Of a stretch of DNA of 64,000 nt, positions 1 through 11,018 are shown in pieces. The stretch's first letter is position 1. The number at the start of each line of letters is the position of its first letter. The DNA lies in NCBI GenBank assembly GCA_949128115.1, contig OX421966.1, positions 60,261,416-60,325,415 of the forward strand, in the 5' to 3' direction. Source of the DNA: Anaspis maculata (lineage: Eukaryota; Arthropoda; Insecta; Coleoptera; Scraptiidae). The position numbers were made by a program, and so were the translations under genes. A model generated the notes under the pieces. It was not told where the DNA came from. It ran no database searches and saw only the letters and a program-made list of their open reading frames with translations.

Positions 1-143
1 ACCCCAAAATTCGACCTTGGTTGAAATGAGACTATCTGGAGAAAAAATTGTCCGATTTTGGAAATTTTTGTGATGCTCGACAGAGTCGTTCTTTGACTAC
101 AATGCACTATCTTAGATCGGTTGATTGTTGACTTTATAAACAA

Positions 144-954
144 TATACAGAGTGGCAATAATGGAAGGAGTGCAAAAATGACCTAACTTCAGCAAGGTGC
201 CATTTCAAGAAAACAAGTCGCAGAATTTTTCCGTCATATTTTCGAAAAGCGCACATTAATATCTCGAAACCTTTTTGGACATTTGGTCGACCTTTGTTTC
301 TCCAAAGAGTTATTGACTTTTTGCGATCTTTGGATTTTTTTGTACAGACTCTGACAGGGCTGTTGCTCATCCTTTAAATTTGACAGAAACGTACATAGTA
401 GCTGTATCAAATGTACCATGAAACAATTTGATCCCACCGGCCGCGGCCCTCAGAAGTGGTGAGGACCTAGACCTTTTGTAAGACCATGGCGAATCAAGCA
501 TGCTATGATATTGCATCCATGTTAGATGGCCCAGAATGGTTCAAAATGCATCAATGGCAAGTATCCGTTGCATTAAGATTGCCATAGTCAACAGTTTGTA
601 CCATGGGTGGATGTTTCACTGCTCAATAATAATTATTATTATTATTACCCGTTACTTCCTTGCGGGACATAGGGTGCAAAAAAACATACAAGTATATATA
701 CAGACAAAGATATTGTATGTATTATATTGTGTCTATAATCTATAATGTGTCTCAATAATAATCCACTCCATAAATCACAAAATAGACAATAACTCTGTGA
801 AAAAAACAGATGACCATCAGAAATGCAAAACCGTTTCGAGATATTGATATATCATATGCTTTCCAAAAATGTGACCTACGAGATTCTGCGACTTGTTTTC
901 TTGAAACGGGATCTTGTCAAAGTCAGGTCTCTTCTTTCATTGTCACCCGGTATA
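144..954. mobile_element. foldback (inverted-repeat) element
   Basis: The left arm (about 145-290) and the right arm (about 815-954) are reverse complements of each other. Shared blocks include ttcaagaaaacaagtcgcag, aatatctcgaaac and a terminal atac(a/c)g(a/g)gtg. No coding capacity is seen. The middle (about 290-815) holds a GC-rich patch near 438 and an (ATT)n patch near 628. The terminal ATACAGRGTG resembles the ends of other miniature elements in this window. It looks like a non-autonomous DNA transposon; the superfamily is not assigned. Confidence 0.6.
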
Positions 955-1099
955 TCCTACATAAGATCAACAATCAGGTGATTGAAGATGGTATCTGGTA
1001 GTCAAAAGACTGCTCTATCGAATACCACAACATTTTTAGAATCAGGCAATTTTTTCCAGAGATATCCCCATTTTCACCGGGACAAAATTTCGAGGTGGT

Positions 1100-2590
1100 C
1101 CAATTTTGGCCCAGTTTATTTTGATTCAGTGTGCGATGTCCGTTAGCCTTATTTTCTCGCAGCCCATTCTTTAGATACAAAACTCAAAACTCCACAAATG
1201 AAGTTTGTACAGGGTGATATGTGAACTGGTGCATATTTTCAATATGTTAAATCAAATCCCGTTTGTGAAAAAAATGCTTTTTCTCAATTTCAACCATTAC
1301 ATTATGAAGCTTCATATTATATTGCCTCGTATCGAGACGGTTCTGGAATTTTTTAATTGGAAGTCTAACAAGGAAGTTATGATTTTTGTTTCGAACTGAT
1401 AAGACTTTAGGTACCCTAAATTTTTTCGAGTTTTGTCCTTGAGAGGCATTGTTTGTCTAAAACTTCAATTTGACAACAGAATCATACTGTTACGTATTTC
1501 GCGTACGGGTTCGACTATAACTGAGACGATCGTTTTAAAACACAAACTGTTTATTACTGCATACTACAATGAATACACGCCAACAATTATTAACTTAGGA
1601 ATATCGCTGTGATTACTACTCGCTTTTAATTCGCTCGCTACCACTTCGCATTCCAATTCATAACTGCCCGTGAGCTGACGGTTGATGCCTTATATAGGCC
1701 TCCGAATAGTGTTCCCGAACTTTCCATCATCTTCCAGCAAACTCGACAGTGACCCGGCATACGATTTTTTAGGCGACTCCCGAATAATCCCACACATTTC
1801 GCGTATAATTCTGCCGTGCTCTAGAGCCGGCGCCGCCGCCAAATGGACGAATGTGTCTTGATCAGACGTTGAAGTCTCTTTGTGTTTCAATGCCATCACG
1901 TATTCTCTAGAAATGTCCAGAGCTACGCGCATTTGTACACTGCGGCTGTGGAAGAGTCTGGAAATATCGCGTGTTTACCAGATTCTACGGGAATCGTCGC
2001 TCGTAGCAATACGCAGGAGGTCGAGGTTATGAACTCGGTTATGAAAAAAAAAAACAAATTTTGCACATGAATATCTGCTGATGTTCATTTCTTGAGTTGT
2101 CAGAGCCCAACTTGACTAACTTGAGGCTCATAACAGCTAACTTAAGAAAACTCACTTCTGCTTTGACCTTCTTGGAAATAATGGAGGTCGGTTGTGAGTC
2201 AACTTGTTCAAAACTCATGAATAAGCAATAGTCCCAAATTTCATTTTTCTTATCTACAAAAGCCGATTATAGTGCGTGACGATAGGTCTGGAAAACACCA
2301 GTTTGGAAAAAAAATCATGTCTTCTTAGCTGGACTACCGAATCAAAGAAGTAAGACAATGGAGCTTCATGATGCCATGACTGAAACTGAGAAAAACATTT
2401 TTTCACAAACGGGGTTTGGTTGAGCACAGTGAAAATTCGCACTGGTTTATACATCACCCTGTACAAAATTCATTTGGGAAGTCTTGAGTTTTGCATCTAT
2501 AAGATGAACTGCCAGAAGATGAGGCTAACGGACACCGCAAACCGGATCAAAATATTCGGCGGGAATCGAAAGTTACATCGTTTTGAGAAG
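1100..2590. mobile_element. foldback element interrupted by a solo LTR
   Basis: The segment around 1110-1405 reappears inverted at about 2275-2570. Both arms carry cgtttgtgaaaaaa, a tacagggtgat block and gtgtccgttagcc. The conservation is mosaic, as expected for an old foldback transposon. The spacer between the arms (about 1405-2275) contains the antisense solo LTR at 1488-2008, so the LTR arrived later. Short open frames in both arms are similar only because the arms are copies; I see no reason to call them genes. Confidence 0.6.
1488..2008 (-). mobile_element. solo LTR, antisense, 4-bp TSD ATAC
   Basis: Read on the minus strand this is an LTR that begins TGCTACGAGCG and ends CGCGAAATACGTAACA. 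It is flanked by ATAC at 1484-1487 and again at 2009-2012, a 4-bp target duplication. It contains a TATATAAG box (complement of 1689-1696) and an AATAAA signal (complement of 1550-1555). No internal retroviral genes adjoin it, so it is a solo LTR left by LTR-LTR recombination. A second copy of the family lies at 3159-3633. The 4-bp duplication fits a Ty3/gypsy-type element, by inference. Confidence 0.85.
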
Positions 2591-2929
2591 GAGCAAAATT
2601 TTTGGTCGCGACACATCAAGTGGTGCGCATGCGCAGTGAATGTCACTATTGCATTGTCAACTCCAACTGCACGTCCTTGATAGAAATTTCCATTCGGATT
2701 TATTATTTTGAGAGCTACAAGGAGGGACCATAAAGTTAGCCTAAAAACATCATGAAAAGTTAAAAAAAAAATCAAATTTTGAAGCAATTATTTTCAATTT
2801 AGAGAATGTTATGTTGTTGGGATTGATAATTTAGAGTACCTCCCTGTAGCTTTTTAAAGAGACCTTCGTGGTAAGTTTCTGTCAAGGAATGAGCCCCGAT
2901 GGAAGCCTATCTATCCATCATGAAAATAC

Positions 2930-3158
2930 CATGGATAGATAGGGTAGGCAAAAGGAAAGTACATACTAGAAAGACAAGAAAGGATCCCTATTGCAGTCAG
3001 GGAAGAAGAGAGTATATGGAAAATAGTAAAGAAAAGAAGAAATGGGATGGTGGGACACCTCCTGAGACACAAAGGACTAATTAGAAACACACTCGAGGCG
3101 GAGGTGGGAATAAAGAAATGCAGAGGTGGATCCAGGTTAGATCACTGCTCCAAGATAG
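2930..3158 (+). pseudogene. C-terminal tail of a non-LTR reverse transcriptase, 5' part
   Basis: One frame reads VGHLLRHKGLIRN near 3050-3090, followed by an LEAEVGIKK stretch. This is the W-x-GH-x-LR-x-G-L pattern that follows the RT domain in many non-LTR retrotransposon ORF2 proteins. The preceding KKRR-rich segment fits the same region. The frame is cut at 3158 by the solo LTR and resumes at 3638. The rest of the RT is absent, so this is a truncated remnant, not a gene. Confidence 0.55.
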
Positions 3159-3633
3159 TGTTACGAGCGACGACTCTTGTGCATTCTGTACAAGAGCGAA
3201 GCTCTGGACATTTTCAGAATATACGCGATGGCTTGGCGAATGGAATTTAAATGGGAGACTTCAACGGTCGATTAGAAAACATCAGCCGAATTTGCGGAGG
3301 TGCCGTCTTCAATCACAGCACGTTGGTACTGCCCGCGAAATATGTAGGATTTTTCGGGAGTCGCCTGGAAACCGTATGCCGGGTCATTGTGGAATTTTCT
3401 GGAGGACCCGTAGAAAAACCAAGAACACTGGTCGGAGGCATATATAAGCACCACGGATCGGCCTAGGCAGCAGTATTTAATTTGAAGTGATCAAGAGCGA
3501 AAGAAAGCGAGTAGTATTCAGCGATATTCGCAAGTAAATAATCGTTGTTGTGTATTTATTGTGGTACGCAGTAATAAACTGTGTGTTTCAAAACGACCGC
3601 CTCAATTATAAACGAACCTAAACGCGAAATACA
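3159..3633 (+). mobile_element. solo LTR, sense, 4-bp TSD ATAG
   Basis: It begins TGTTACGAGCG and ends CGCGAAATACA. It is bounded by ATAG at 3155-3158 and 3634-3637. A TATATAAG box lies at 3441-3448 and AATAAA at 3573-3578, so U3, R and U5 are all represented. It is the same family as 1488-2008 in opposite orientation, 475 versus 521 bp, with diverged U3. No internal region is attached. Removing the LTR plus one ATAG rejoins the frame of the older RT tail, which confirms the boundaries. Confidence 0.9.
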
Positions 3634-3637
3634 ATAG

Positions 3638-3679
3638 TTAGGGATGTGGAATGTTCGACCTTTTGGGAAATGCGTAGAT
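3638..3679 (+). pseudogene. C-terminal tail of a non-LTR reverse transcriptase, 3' part
   Basis: Directly after the LTR target duplication the frame continues with RDVECSTFWEMRRYS and then a stop. This is the sort of tail seen at the end of such ORF2 proteins. It is the continuation of 2930-3158. The frame is preserved only if the LTR and one ATAG copy are removed. Confidence 0.5.
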
Positions 3680-3881
3680 ATTCCTGAAAAATAGTTCCTT
3701 GAGAGAGACCACTATTTTGCTGTTTTCTTCTATTCTCTGAAAGTACGCTATTTAAAATTGAAACACTCTGTATATTTAGAAGCAAATATTCTGCAAATGT
3801 ACTCAGTCTGAAGATTTACCGACAAAAAAAGTCGGTGCTACACAGTGCTGGGGAAACGAGCAAAAGTGTTCATACACTAAC

Positions 3882-4318
3882 CGTTTCCGTGGTATTCCCC
3901 TGGCGTCTGTTCCGACACGACGTACTCCTTCAGCGATTCCTTGGTGGGAAGCGCGCGATGGGTCTCCGAAGGCGACATGGAGGACCTGATGCTCCTCAGG
4001 ACGCCCCATTTCCCGCCGGCGGCGTTCTGCTGCTGCTGCTGATTGCCGGTCGCTTCCTTATACCATGCCGGGAACAGTTCCCGTTTCCAGAATTGATTTT
4101 CCATTATTATTGAGGCTTGGTTTCTGTCTTGTGGTTTGAGGTGTTTCGATGTTTCGGATTCAAACCGGCTGCAGGCGGCGTGTGTGGGATAGGCAAGTGC
4201 AAAGTAGCGCGGCGGAGGAGTCCTGTGTTATAGGAGGATGGGCCAGCAATATTGTCGTCTCGAGATGAAGGGTCTCGAGGGAGCGCTCAAGGGCCCATTT
4301 GTAGCTCACATGCTTAAC
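3882..4318 (-). CDS. first coding exon of an unidentified host gene
   Basis: On the minus strand an ATG at 4104 opens a GC-rich frame of 74-75 codons, starting MENQFWKRELFPAWYKE. It includes a Gln run (GNQQQQQNAAGG) and a Ser/Thr/Lys-rich second half (KWGVLRSIRSS, LPTKESLKEYVV). Codon use and GC content are unlike the AT-rich repeats around it. The frame meets TAG at 3877-3879, but that TAG lies inside a good splice donor, G|GTTAGT, with the exon ending at 3882. Upstream of the ATG, a pyrimidine-rich TTTGTTCCAG acceptor ends at 4319, giving about 214 bases of 5' UTR in this exon. I do not recognise the family. Later exons would lie to the left and I cannot identify them; if no splicing occurs the product is a complete 75-residue protein. 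Confidence 0.5.
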
Positions 4319-4596
4319 CTGGAACAAACGAGATAACCAAATATTATTACAGGCGGATAATAGACCGGTTAAGTATCTTCAGGAAAGGTGGTCGGTCACA
4401 TTTCATGGTGTGTATCTAATTCTAAGATCATCTAAACCAGAGGCGTATCTACGGGGGGGCAAGTGGGGCACGTGCCATGGGCGCACTTTAATCCTCAGGG
4501 CGCAAATGAGAGGAAAAGATAGAAATGTGAAAAAATTAAGAAAAAAATTGGAAAAACGAATCAAAGACCAAGTTTTTTGAACTTCATATAATTATA

Positions 4597-5051
4597 TACA
4601 GGATGTCTCAAAACTCACGCCCCAGAGAAAATAAAGCAAAACTAGATAGCAGTCAGATGTGTAATACCGAGGAAAAAAAATCTACCTCAAATGGTACCTA
4701 TTCGAGAAAAGACAAAGTTCAGTTAACCAATCACAGACCTTTACATTTGAGGTATGTTACCTCAATTTCAAGTTGCTAGGTTCAAGTATCTAAATCTGGC
4801 AGTGTCACAGTTACAGTGAGCCAAACATTTATTGCAAAATGACAGGTAGTTGGTATTACTTTCGAAACTTAGCAACTGGGCTAAATTTTGCAAATTTACC
4901 TCGAGTTGACCCTACGGGATTGGTGGATTCAAAAGACTCATGACTCCTTTATGAAAGCAGCAATACATTTTTTCCTTCCGTTTCCTGGGAACCTATTGTC
5001 GTCGGCACCATGTCAGTGTTCTCTGGAGCGCGAGTTTTGAGACACCCTGGA
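4597..5051. mobile_element. miniature Tc1/mariner-like element (MITE), TA TSD
   Basis: Terminal inverted repeats of about 33 bp match at about 30 positions. The left end begins taca(g)gatgtctcaaaactc and the right end, read inverted, begins tccagggtgtctcaaaactc; both continue to ccagagaa. TA flanks both sides (4595-4596 and 5052-5053). It is 455 bp with no ORF. Assignment to Tc1/mariner rests only on the TA duplication. Confidence 0.75.
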
Positions 5052-6182
5052 TAATGTAGATATTTGAACTATTGGGCGCAATTCGTGTGAGCAATAATTC
5101 ACAAGCAAAATGGGAACAGAGAAAGAGGGAATACCAAAACCAATACATTCAAACAGACGATCAACTTTCGACTTTTTCATCTGATCTAGGTATAACCTAT
5201 AACAGGGACCCTATTTTTGGAACCAGGGAACAGTTCATCAGGTGATGTTGCCTAGGTGAGAGCCTAGTGACACCCGTGGTTGCCTAGCAACTTTGCATGT
5301 GAACGGATCACACGTGGGGGCCCTATTTGTCGTTGGCCCACCTGAATTCTGAAAAACTGCCTGAGGCGCATTTCCCATGGTCTCTAATTCAGGGGCGCAA
5401 TTTACTGAATTTTCCGGAAAAGTCGTATATCTTATTCCAAATCGTCTTATTGTAAAAATCGTCAATTAGGGTTTCACTTCAAGCTCCATCATTTAAGAGT
5501 CCGGTCTCAAAAACCCGGGCGGGGTTTTACATTTTCAACCGGAAAATTCCCGGGAAATAGGGAAAAATAAATTGGAAAATGTTCAAGAACCACTTGAGCT
5601 ATCTCTTGTCTAAAAAAATGGTGACAATCTCTTCAGGAATAAAAAGTTGGAGAATTTGCAGTTTTTCCGGAGACAAAAACTTGAAAACCGTGGGTCCGAC
5701 ATCAAAAACTCCCCTCCAAAATTGATTTTAATCTTTTCTACAACTAAATGACTATTTCGTGGGGCTCACCGCATGTCCAAGTTTGCACTGCAGTTTTTTC
5801 AAATCCACGGAATGTGCAAATTTCATTTCGAAAACATTACCGTTGGAAAACCGGAACCGTGTCGATTTTGAAAACGGGTCTATACGACGCCCAATCCAAT
5901 CTACTTCTGATATCAGTTGGAATTTTTCAAAAGAAGTCGATCTCTGAGCAAGAATGAATTTTTGAGTGGAATCCTGCATCAAAAGCCAATCGTCCTGGTT
6001 AAAACACGGGCGAAAGGCCCTTTCGGGTGGCAACGGCAAGAGGAAATTTTTGAAATCCATAACGCCCGACTGGTAAATGGAGGAAAACTTCATCTACTGC
6101 AGACATAATTTGGCTCTTTTGTTGTGATGTTTCCGGCCAAATCTGGTCCCAATCTATCGGATAGAATTTGAATAATTAAATA
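5052..6182. other. no gene seen
   Basis: This is AT-rich sequence with several short overlapping open frames on both strands near 5750-6100. None has a domain, splice signal or codon bias that I can support. It ends where the dispersed repeat at 6183 begins. Confidence 0.5.
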
Positions 6183-6190
6183 CTTATCAA

Positions 6191-6542
6191 GTCTGTTCCA
6201 ACAAAAGTCAAATCCAGTTCTAGAATGGTTCAAACCATGCGTCCAAATAAATAGCAGTTTTCATGACAATTTTGTGTTTCGGTGGGCATGCGCAAGATTT
6301 GACAGTTCGGGTCAGCTAGCACCAGAGGTATAGAGTGGGGAGAGTGATTACAGAGCTGCGAGAGTCTGGCAAGCACGCGACGGTCGAATTTTTGCCGACC
6401 GGCAAGGAGCGTGAGCATGCGCTCTGGACCTGATGAAAACTACTATTAATATTGTAAAGATTGAAATTCAAAATAATAATTCATTTGGACGCATGCTTTG
6501 AACGGTTCTAGAGCACTGGTTTTGACGGTTGTTGGAACAGAT
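6191..6542. mobile_element. MITE with ~60-bp TIRs, copy 1
   Basis: tctgttccaacaaaagtcaa at the left end is mirrored by ttgacggttgttggaacaga at the right end. The inverted similarity continues inward for about 60 bp, through gcgtccaaat. The element is about 352 bp with no credible coding. The same element occurs at 14635-14986 with nearly identical sequence, in the same context. Confidence 0.75.
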
Positions 6543-7136
6543 CTATTAAATGGTGAAGTTTTGAAATTTGACATTTTTTATCATTTGACAGATGACAGAT
6601 AGGGCCAATACTTTCAACTGTTCTGAATACAGTTTTTCAATGGCTTCAAACGACATACTGCAAGATAAGTTCTGTGAAATATAGCTCCTAACATTTGTTG
6701 ATACCAAGGATGTCCATACTACTGGATGGATGAGAAACTTCGCCGCCATCTTGAAACTTGATCTGACACTGTGCCTGTCGGGATTGTAATCGTGACATTC
6801 GTGACGGACGCCGCCAGCCGCCAGCCTCTTGTGCATCCAGGCGGCGAATTATCGTAAATTATGCCGCGTAAGCCCAATAGTGTTCACAACAAGCGGACCC
6901 CGCATCATAGCACACTTTTTGTTGCAAGTAATTGACTAATTGCTATCATTTTACAAAACCGGACGAAGGACCGGGCCTGGCAGCAAACTTCTGAACGACA
7001 GTTTCGAGTGTGCTCCGATTGAACGTCACTATGGTTACGGGTGACACTTTGCCCGTCGGGATTGTCAAATCTCAGCTTCACCTTTCCACGTCAAAACCGG
7101 CCAAGCTTCTTGTCCAGTCAGTGTTGATACTGACAC

Positions 7137-8232
7137 CAGTGGCGGACTAAGGGGGGGGCGGTGGGGGCGGTCCGCCCCGGGCCTCGGGGCCTCAATCATC
7201 TGATGGGGCCTCCAATTCCCATTGTTTGTAAAAAATACCTCAAAAAAAATTGGGATAAAATCCAAAAATTTCAATTTTTTCCTTCAATGATCATTTTTTT
7301 GCATATTACTTGGGTGAGAAACATTGTTTTCCTATTTTTTCCATTTTGAAATTACCTTGGCAGGCCCCATGACAACAGGTTTGGGGGCCTACCCATCTAC
7401 ACACAGGCAATAGAGGTGTGTCTGTATCACGGAATCCCTGCGAATTATTTTCACTTTAGGCTTTAGGGGCCCCAGCCCCGGATATCACAGTACCAGGGGC
7501 CTCAAGAGTTTTGAAATTTTGTATTTTATCATTTCTTTTCAAAAGAAGAAAAAACAAAACAACAAAATTATCTTGTCTGCGCGCTGCAGGTAGTAGAAAT
7601 TCATATTATTCCTAATTTTGTATATACGAGTAGGTTTTAGCATCAAGTCAACAGTTCAAATCCAATTCAACATCCAAAGCTGGAACCGAAAACTTCTTGT
7701 AGGTACTGGGGTGATCAGTGGCATAGCCAAGGGGGGCGAAAGTCGGCGAATGACCCCACTCCCCTACCTCCCAAGCGCCCACGGCACTTCATCCCACACT
7801 AAACCGATACAGAAAAAAATTCTGGCGAAAATTTTCAAGAAGCGCAAAACTTTTCTGGAAAGAAGTTTGATTATTAAGTAATTTTGCTGAAAACGTCAAA
7901 AACCGAAATCGTATAACGCATGAAATATACCGATTATCATCAGCATCATTATTATTATGCCCAAAAAATTTCGCCTGCGGCGCTACTTTTCCCTGGCTTG
8001 CACCCTCGCCGTTGCCTTTGCCCTCTCCGCCCTCAAATTCTGACTGCGCTACTGTGTGTTTTATAGTCAAGTTAACAACTCATTTTTTGTTCCTTAGGCT
8101 TTTGCTCAATTACGGCGGGGCAGGGCGGGCCAAAAAGTCTGCCAGCCCCCCTTTATATTCTCAACTTTCACTCCTTAGGGGCCCCATCTCACAATTTCGC
8201 CCCGGGCCTCCAATTCCCTTAGTCCGCCACTG
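7137..8232. mobile_element. non-autonomous hAT-type element, 8-bp TSD ACTGACAC
   Basis: The left end is cagtggcggactaagg and the right end is its exact reverse complement, ccttagtccgccactg. The direct repeat ACTGACAC lies at 7129-7136 and 8233-8240. The homologous uninterrupted site at 15591-15598 holds one ACTGACAC, so an empty site is visible in the same window. CAGTGGCG-type ends and 8-bp duplications are hAT hallmarks. There is no transposase ORF. The interior has G/C-rich patches (gggggcct, gggccccag) resembling the termini. Confidence 0.92.
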
Positions 8233-9256
8233 ACTGACACTTCTGTTTGATAGATGACAGTCAAAAACTAATGAGCTTATTCCACAAAGAAACATGTTCG
8301 CCCACCAAATTTCAAGTGGATCAGGTCAACGGTTCGGCAGTTCGGCCTCCTGCCCGCGTTTTGACCAGGACGACTCGCGTTTGATGCAGGACTCAACTTA
8401 AAAATTCATTCCTGCTCAGGTGTCGATTCTTTTCGAATATTTCCAACTGTTATTGAAAGTAGAAAGATGTTTCCTAGATCTGTGATATATCCGGATTTTT
8501 TTAAGTGGTGTAGGCACCCCCTTCTTTTCTTGGGAGGAAGAAGGGCTGGGGGGCTGGGGGGCTCAAATTGACACATGTGGCCGATTTCCACTTTTTCTTT
8601 GACTTCGAACCAATATCGGCAAGTTTGGTATCGTTTCTGACTAAATCACATCTTCTGAACCATGACTTGAAAAAATCGATAGCGACAAGTTAAAACGAGT
8701 TGTGCAGAGAATATCATGTTTTTTGTGCTCCTATTTGAAGACATTTTTTGAGGGAGTTTTAGACATTTGTGGTTGAATTCCATTTCAGGTGTATTATTTT
8801 GAACTATTTTGCGCCTAATAAGGAACGTATTTTAGCACAGTCTTTTTAGTCCACCGCTAGATACTATTCTGTATTTTTTTGGAGGTCGAAAAGGTTTTCG
8901 AGGAGGTTTATGAGAAAAAAGTTGAAGATAAGAGTGTGATCGAGCGTACCTTGATTTTGTTGCTGTTTTATTGGTTTTCCGAAATGAAAATTGGCGAAAG
9001 TGCATCCAGGGGCCCTCCAACTCTGCCTTCATCGTTTCCATCCAGCGTTTGAGGTTTTAGTGAGAGTTGAGTGCCGTTTTGACCGAGACAACTAAACTTA
9101 ATAAACACTAATCGGCCCGCGACGCGAAAAAACTTATCGCACAGGTGTTGTTTACATTTCGGTATCTAGCCAGTGGCGTAACGTGCGGATTCCTCTCGGG
9201 AGTTTTCGGACCTCCAGAGCTGAGCTGTCTACTCTCCTAGGCGTAAAATAGTATAT

Positions 9257-9374
9257 TATATACCAAGGTTGAGAAAGTATTATTATAGCTGAAGCGCCAG
9301 TTTAGATCCCGAAGCGCAGCTGAGGGATATAAGGCGCTGAAGCTATAATAATTTTCTCGACCGTGGTTTATATA
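9257..9374. repeat. short hairpin repeat (miniature foldback)
   Basis: tatataccaaggttgagaaa followed by gtattattatagctgaagcgcc is mirrored by ggcgctgaagctataataat through ccgtggtttatata. Arms are about 42 bp around a 34-bp loop. A related but decayed copy (ataccaaggttgggaaag, aaggcgctaaagctgtaat) lies at about 20988-21050. The core tatataccaagg also occurs in the palindrome centre near 25205. Confidence 0.65.
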
Positions 9375-9467
9375 GAATTTTTTTTACTACTTGAAAATCG
9401 CCATCCTAGTCGAGGGACAGGTTAATAATGATGTACTTCACGGCTAGTAGTGGAAAAATTAAATTAA

Positions 9468-10989
9468 ATGACAACTCGTCAGGCCAGCACGTCGCCGATG
9501 GATGAACGCCGACAAACTAAAAGAAGCAGAGAAGACAGCGATCCAAACGCATACAAGTCGATAATAGAACAGCAAGATGACCAACCTACCGATCAAAATA
9601 CACTATCCGAGTCACGAGAGCAGAAGATACGTATCAGCTCCCGAACTGAGTTTCGCAGATTCCAAACAGGTGAAGAACCGCAGAAAAAGCGAAGAAATTG
9701 TTCTCAATGAAATTCTGCAGGCCTTGGATACCATCAAGTTCGCTATAAACCTGGATGATCCGGACGAATATACGATTCAGAAATACAAACAACTTACGGA
9801 CGCCAGAGAGACCATCTACACTAACCTGATTTTACTTAATTCTCGAAACAAACAGTTAGAAGTAGAGAATCTTCAGTTGAAAATGGAACTCCAATGCTTT
9901 AACCAAAAAGAGCAATTTTTTGAGGCAATGCCGACAAATCTCCGGAACTCTACAGAACAACAGCAGCAGCAACAACAACAACAATGGCGACATGAACCAC
10001 ACGAGCAGCGACAACAACAACAACATGAGCAGCAGCAACGCGGACAGCAACAGCCACAATGGCGACAACATTCACAGGAACGGCGACAGCAACAGCAACA
10101 CCAACCGCTGCAACAAGTACAACGACAACATCAAGCGAGTTATGCCGACCTGGTAAAAAGCTATGGTGAAGTGCCAAAGAAACCAAATCGAGACGAGAAC
10201 AGTGAAAGTGATAAATGGAAAACACCTGAGAAACCCCAAGAGAAAGAAAACGAAATTTATATCGAAGGTAAAGAAGATAAAGAAGATATTGAAACAACGT
10301 GGAAGACTATCCGCAAGAAAATCAGCACCAAAGAAATCGGAGGGGGTGTCAGAAACGTCATAAAAATAAATAAAAACAAAATACTGATACAAACAACTGA
10401 CGCTGAACAAAAACAAAAACTAATTGATATCATCAAGCCAGAACAATTAGTCACTCTAAAAGAAGAAGACAGAAGAAATCCGACTTTACAAATATGTGGT
10501 ATTCATGGTGATCTCGACGCAGACGAACTCAAGGACCTTATATTTCTTGAAAATGAAGATTTGGCTGAAAAATTTACTTTGAAAGACCTACAAGATGGAA
10601 TTAAGCTTCTAACAAAAAGGAAATGCAGAAACCCTGCAAAGGAGAATTGGCTGCTGGAAGTGGACCCCGATATCGCGAAAGCCCTGCTCAAAAAAGGAAC
10701 TTTAAACCTGAACCTGATGCGGCACTACGTAGAAGAACGAATAGAAGTCGCCATCTGCTTCAATTGCTGTAATTACGGACACGTCAGCAAATATTGCTCC
10801 GAAGAAAACAGCATATGCCATAAATGCGGACAACAACACGAAAGCCTTTCATGCAACAATCCCCTGAACTGTATCAACTGTAGGAAGATGCGAATAACCC
10901 CACGAGCTCACTCTGCAAGAGATCCGAACTGCCCCTGTATGAAGAGGAAGCAAGACATCCAGCGAAAGAACATAAATTATTTTCACTAG
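9468..10989 (+). pseudogene. ORF1 (gag-like, three zinc knuckles), one frame break
   Basis: An ATG at 9468 opens a basic N-terminus (DERRQTKRSRED) that runs to 9710. The main frame, shifted by one base, is open from 9568 to 10989 with its first ATG at 9577. The real start is probably 9468, with a one-base insertion (or two-base loss) between 9568 and 9710. The main frame shows a leucine-rich helical stretch, then a Gln/His-rich tract encoded by CAG/CAA repeats (about 9957-10135), then an acidic/basic linker. Near the C-terminus come three cysteine knuckles: CX2CX4HX4C, CX2CX3HX4C and CX2CX9HX6C, the set typical of jockey/I/R1-group ORF1 proteins. They bind nucleic acid in the retrotransposon RNP. 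Confidence 0.85.
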
Positions 10990-11018
10990 ACAATCCAACG
11001 TCAAAAAACCATCAGAAC

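Larger units (their letters stand above)
6183..8860 (+). repeat. long dispersed repeat, copy 1 (interrupted)
   Basis: 6183-7136 and 8233-8860 together match 14627-16225 at high identity over about 1.6 kb. The match starts at ttatcaagtctgttccaac and fades after agcacagtctttt. Copy 1 carries an extra 1096-bp hAT-type insertion absent from copy 2. The 5' end of both copies is the inverted-repeat MITE described separately. There is no long ORF; the 62-codon frame conserved in both copies (complement 6230-6418) is more simply explained by recent duplication. Confidence 0.85.

Noticed and set aside
4441..4465. hAT-like terminus cagaggcgtatctacggggg
   Set aside because: No inverted partner or 8-bp duplication was found downstream, so it is at most a broken end.
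6230..6418. 62-codon minus-strand frame conserved at 14674-14862
   Set aside because: Conservation is explained by near-identity of the whole repeat; no start context, domain or codon bias supports a gene.
7714..8054. Possible nested hAT element inside 7137-8232 (cagtggcatagcca and ctgcgctactg)
   Set aside because: Inverted ends match at only about 10 of 14 bases and the flanking 8-mers do not match.
9171..9190. hAT-like terminus cagtggcgtaacgtgcgg
   Set aside because: No matching opposite end nearby.
9950..10297. Minus-strand open frames rich in Val/Ala/Leu opposite the ORF1 Gln tract
   Set aside because: Shadows of the CAG/CAA repeats of ORF1.
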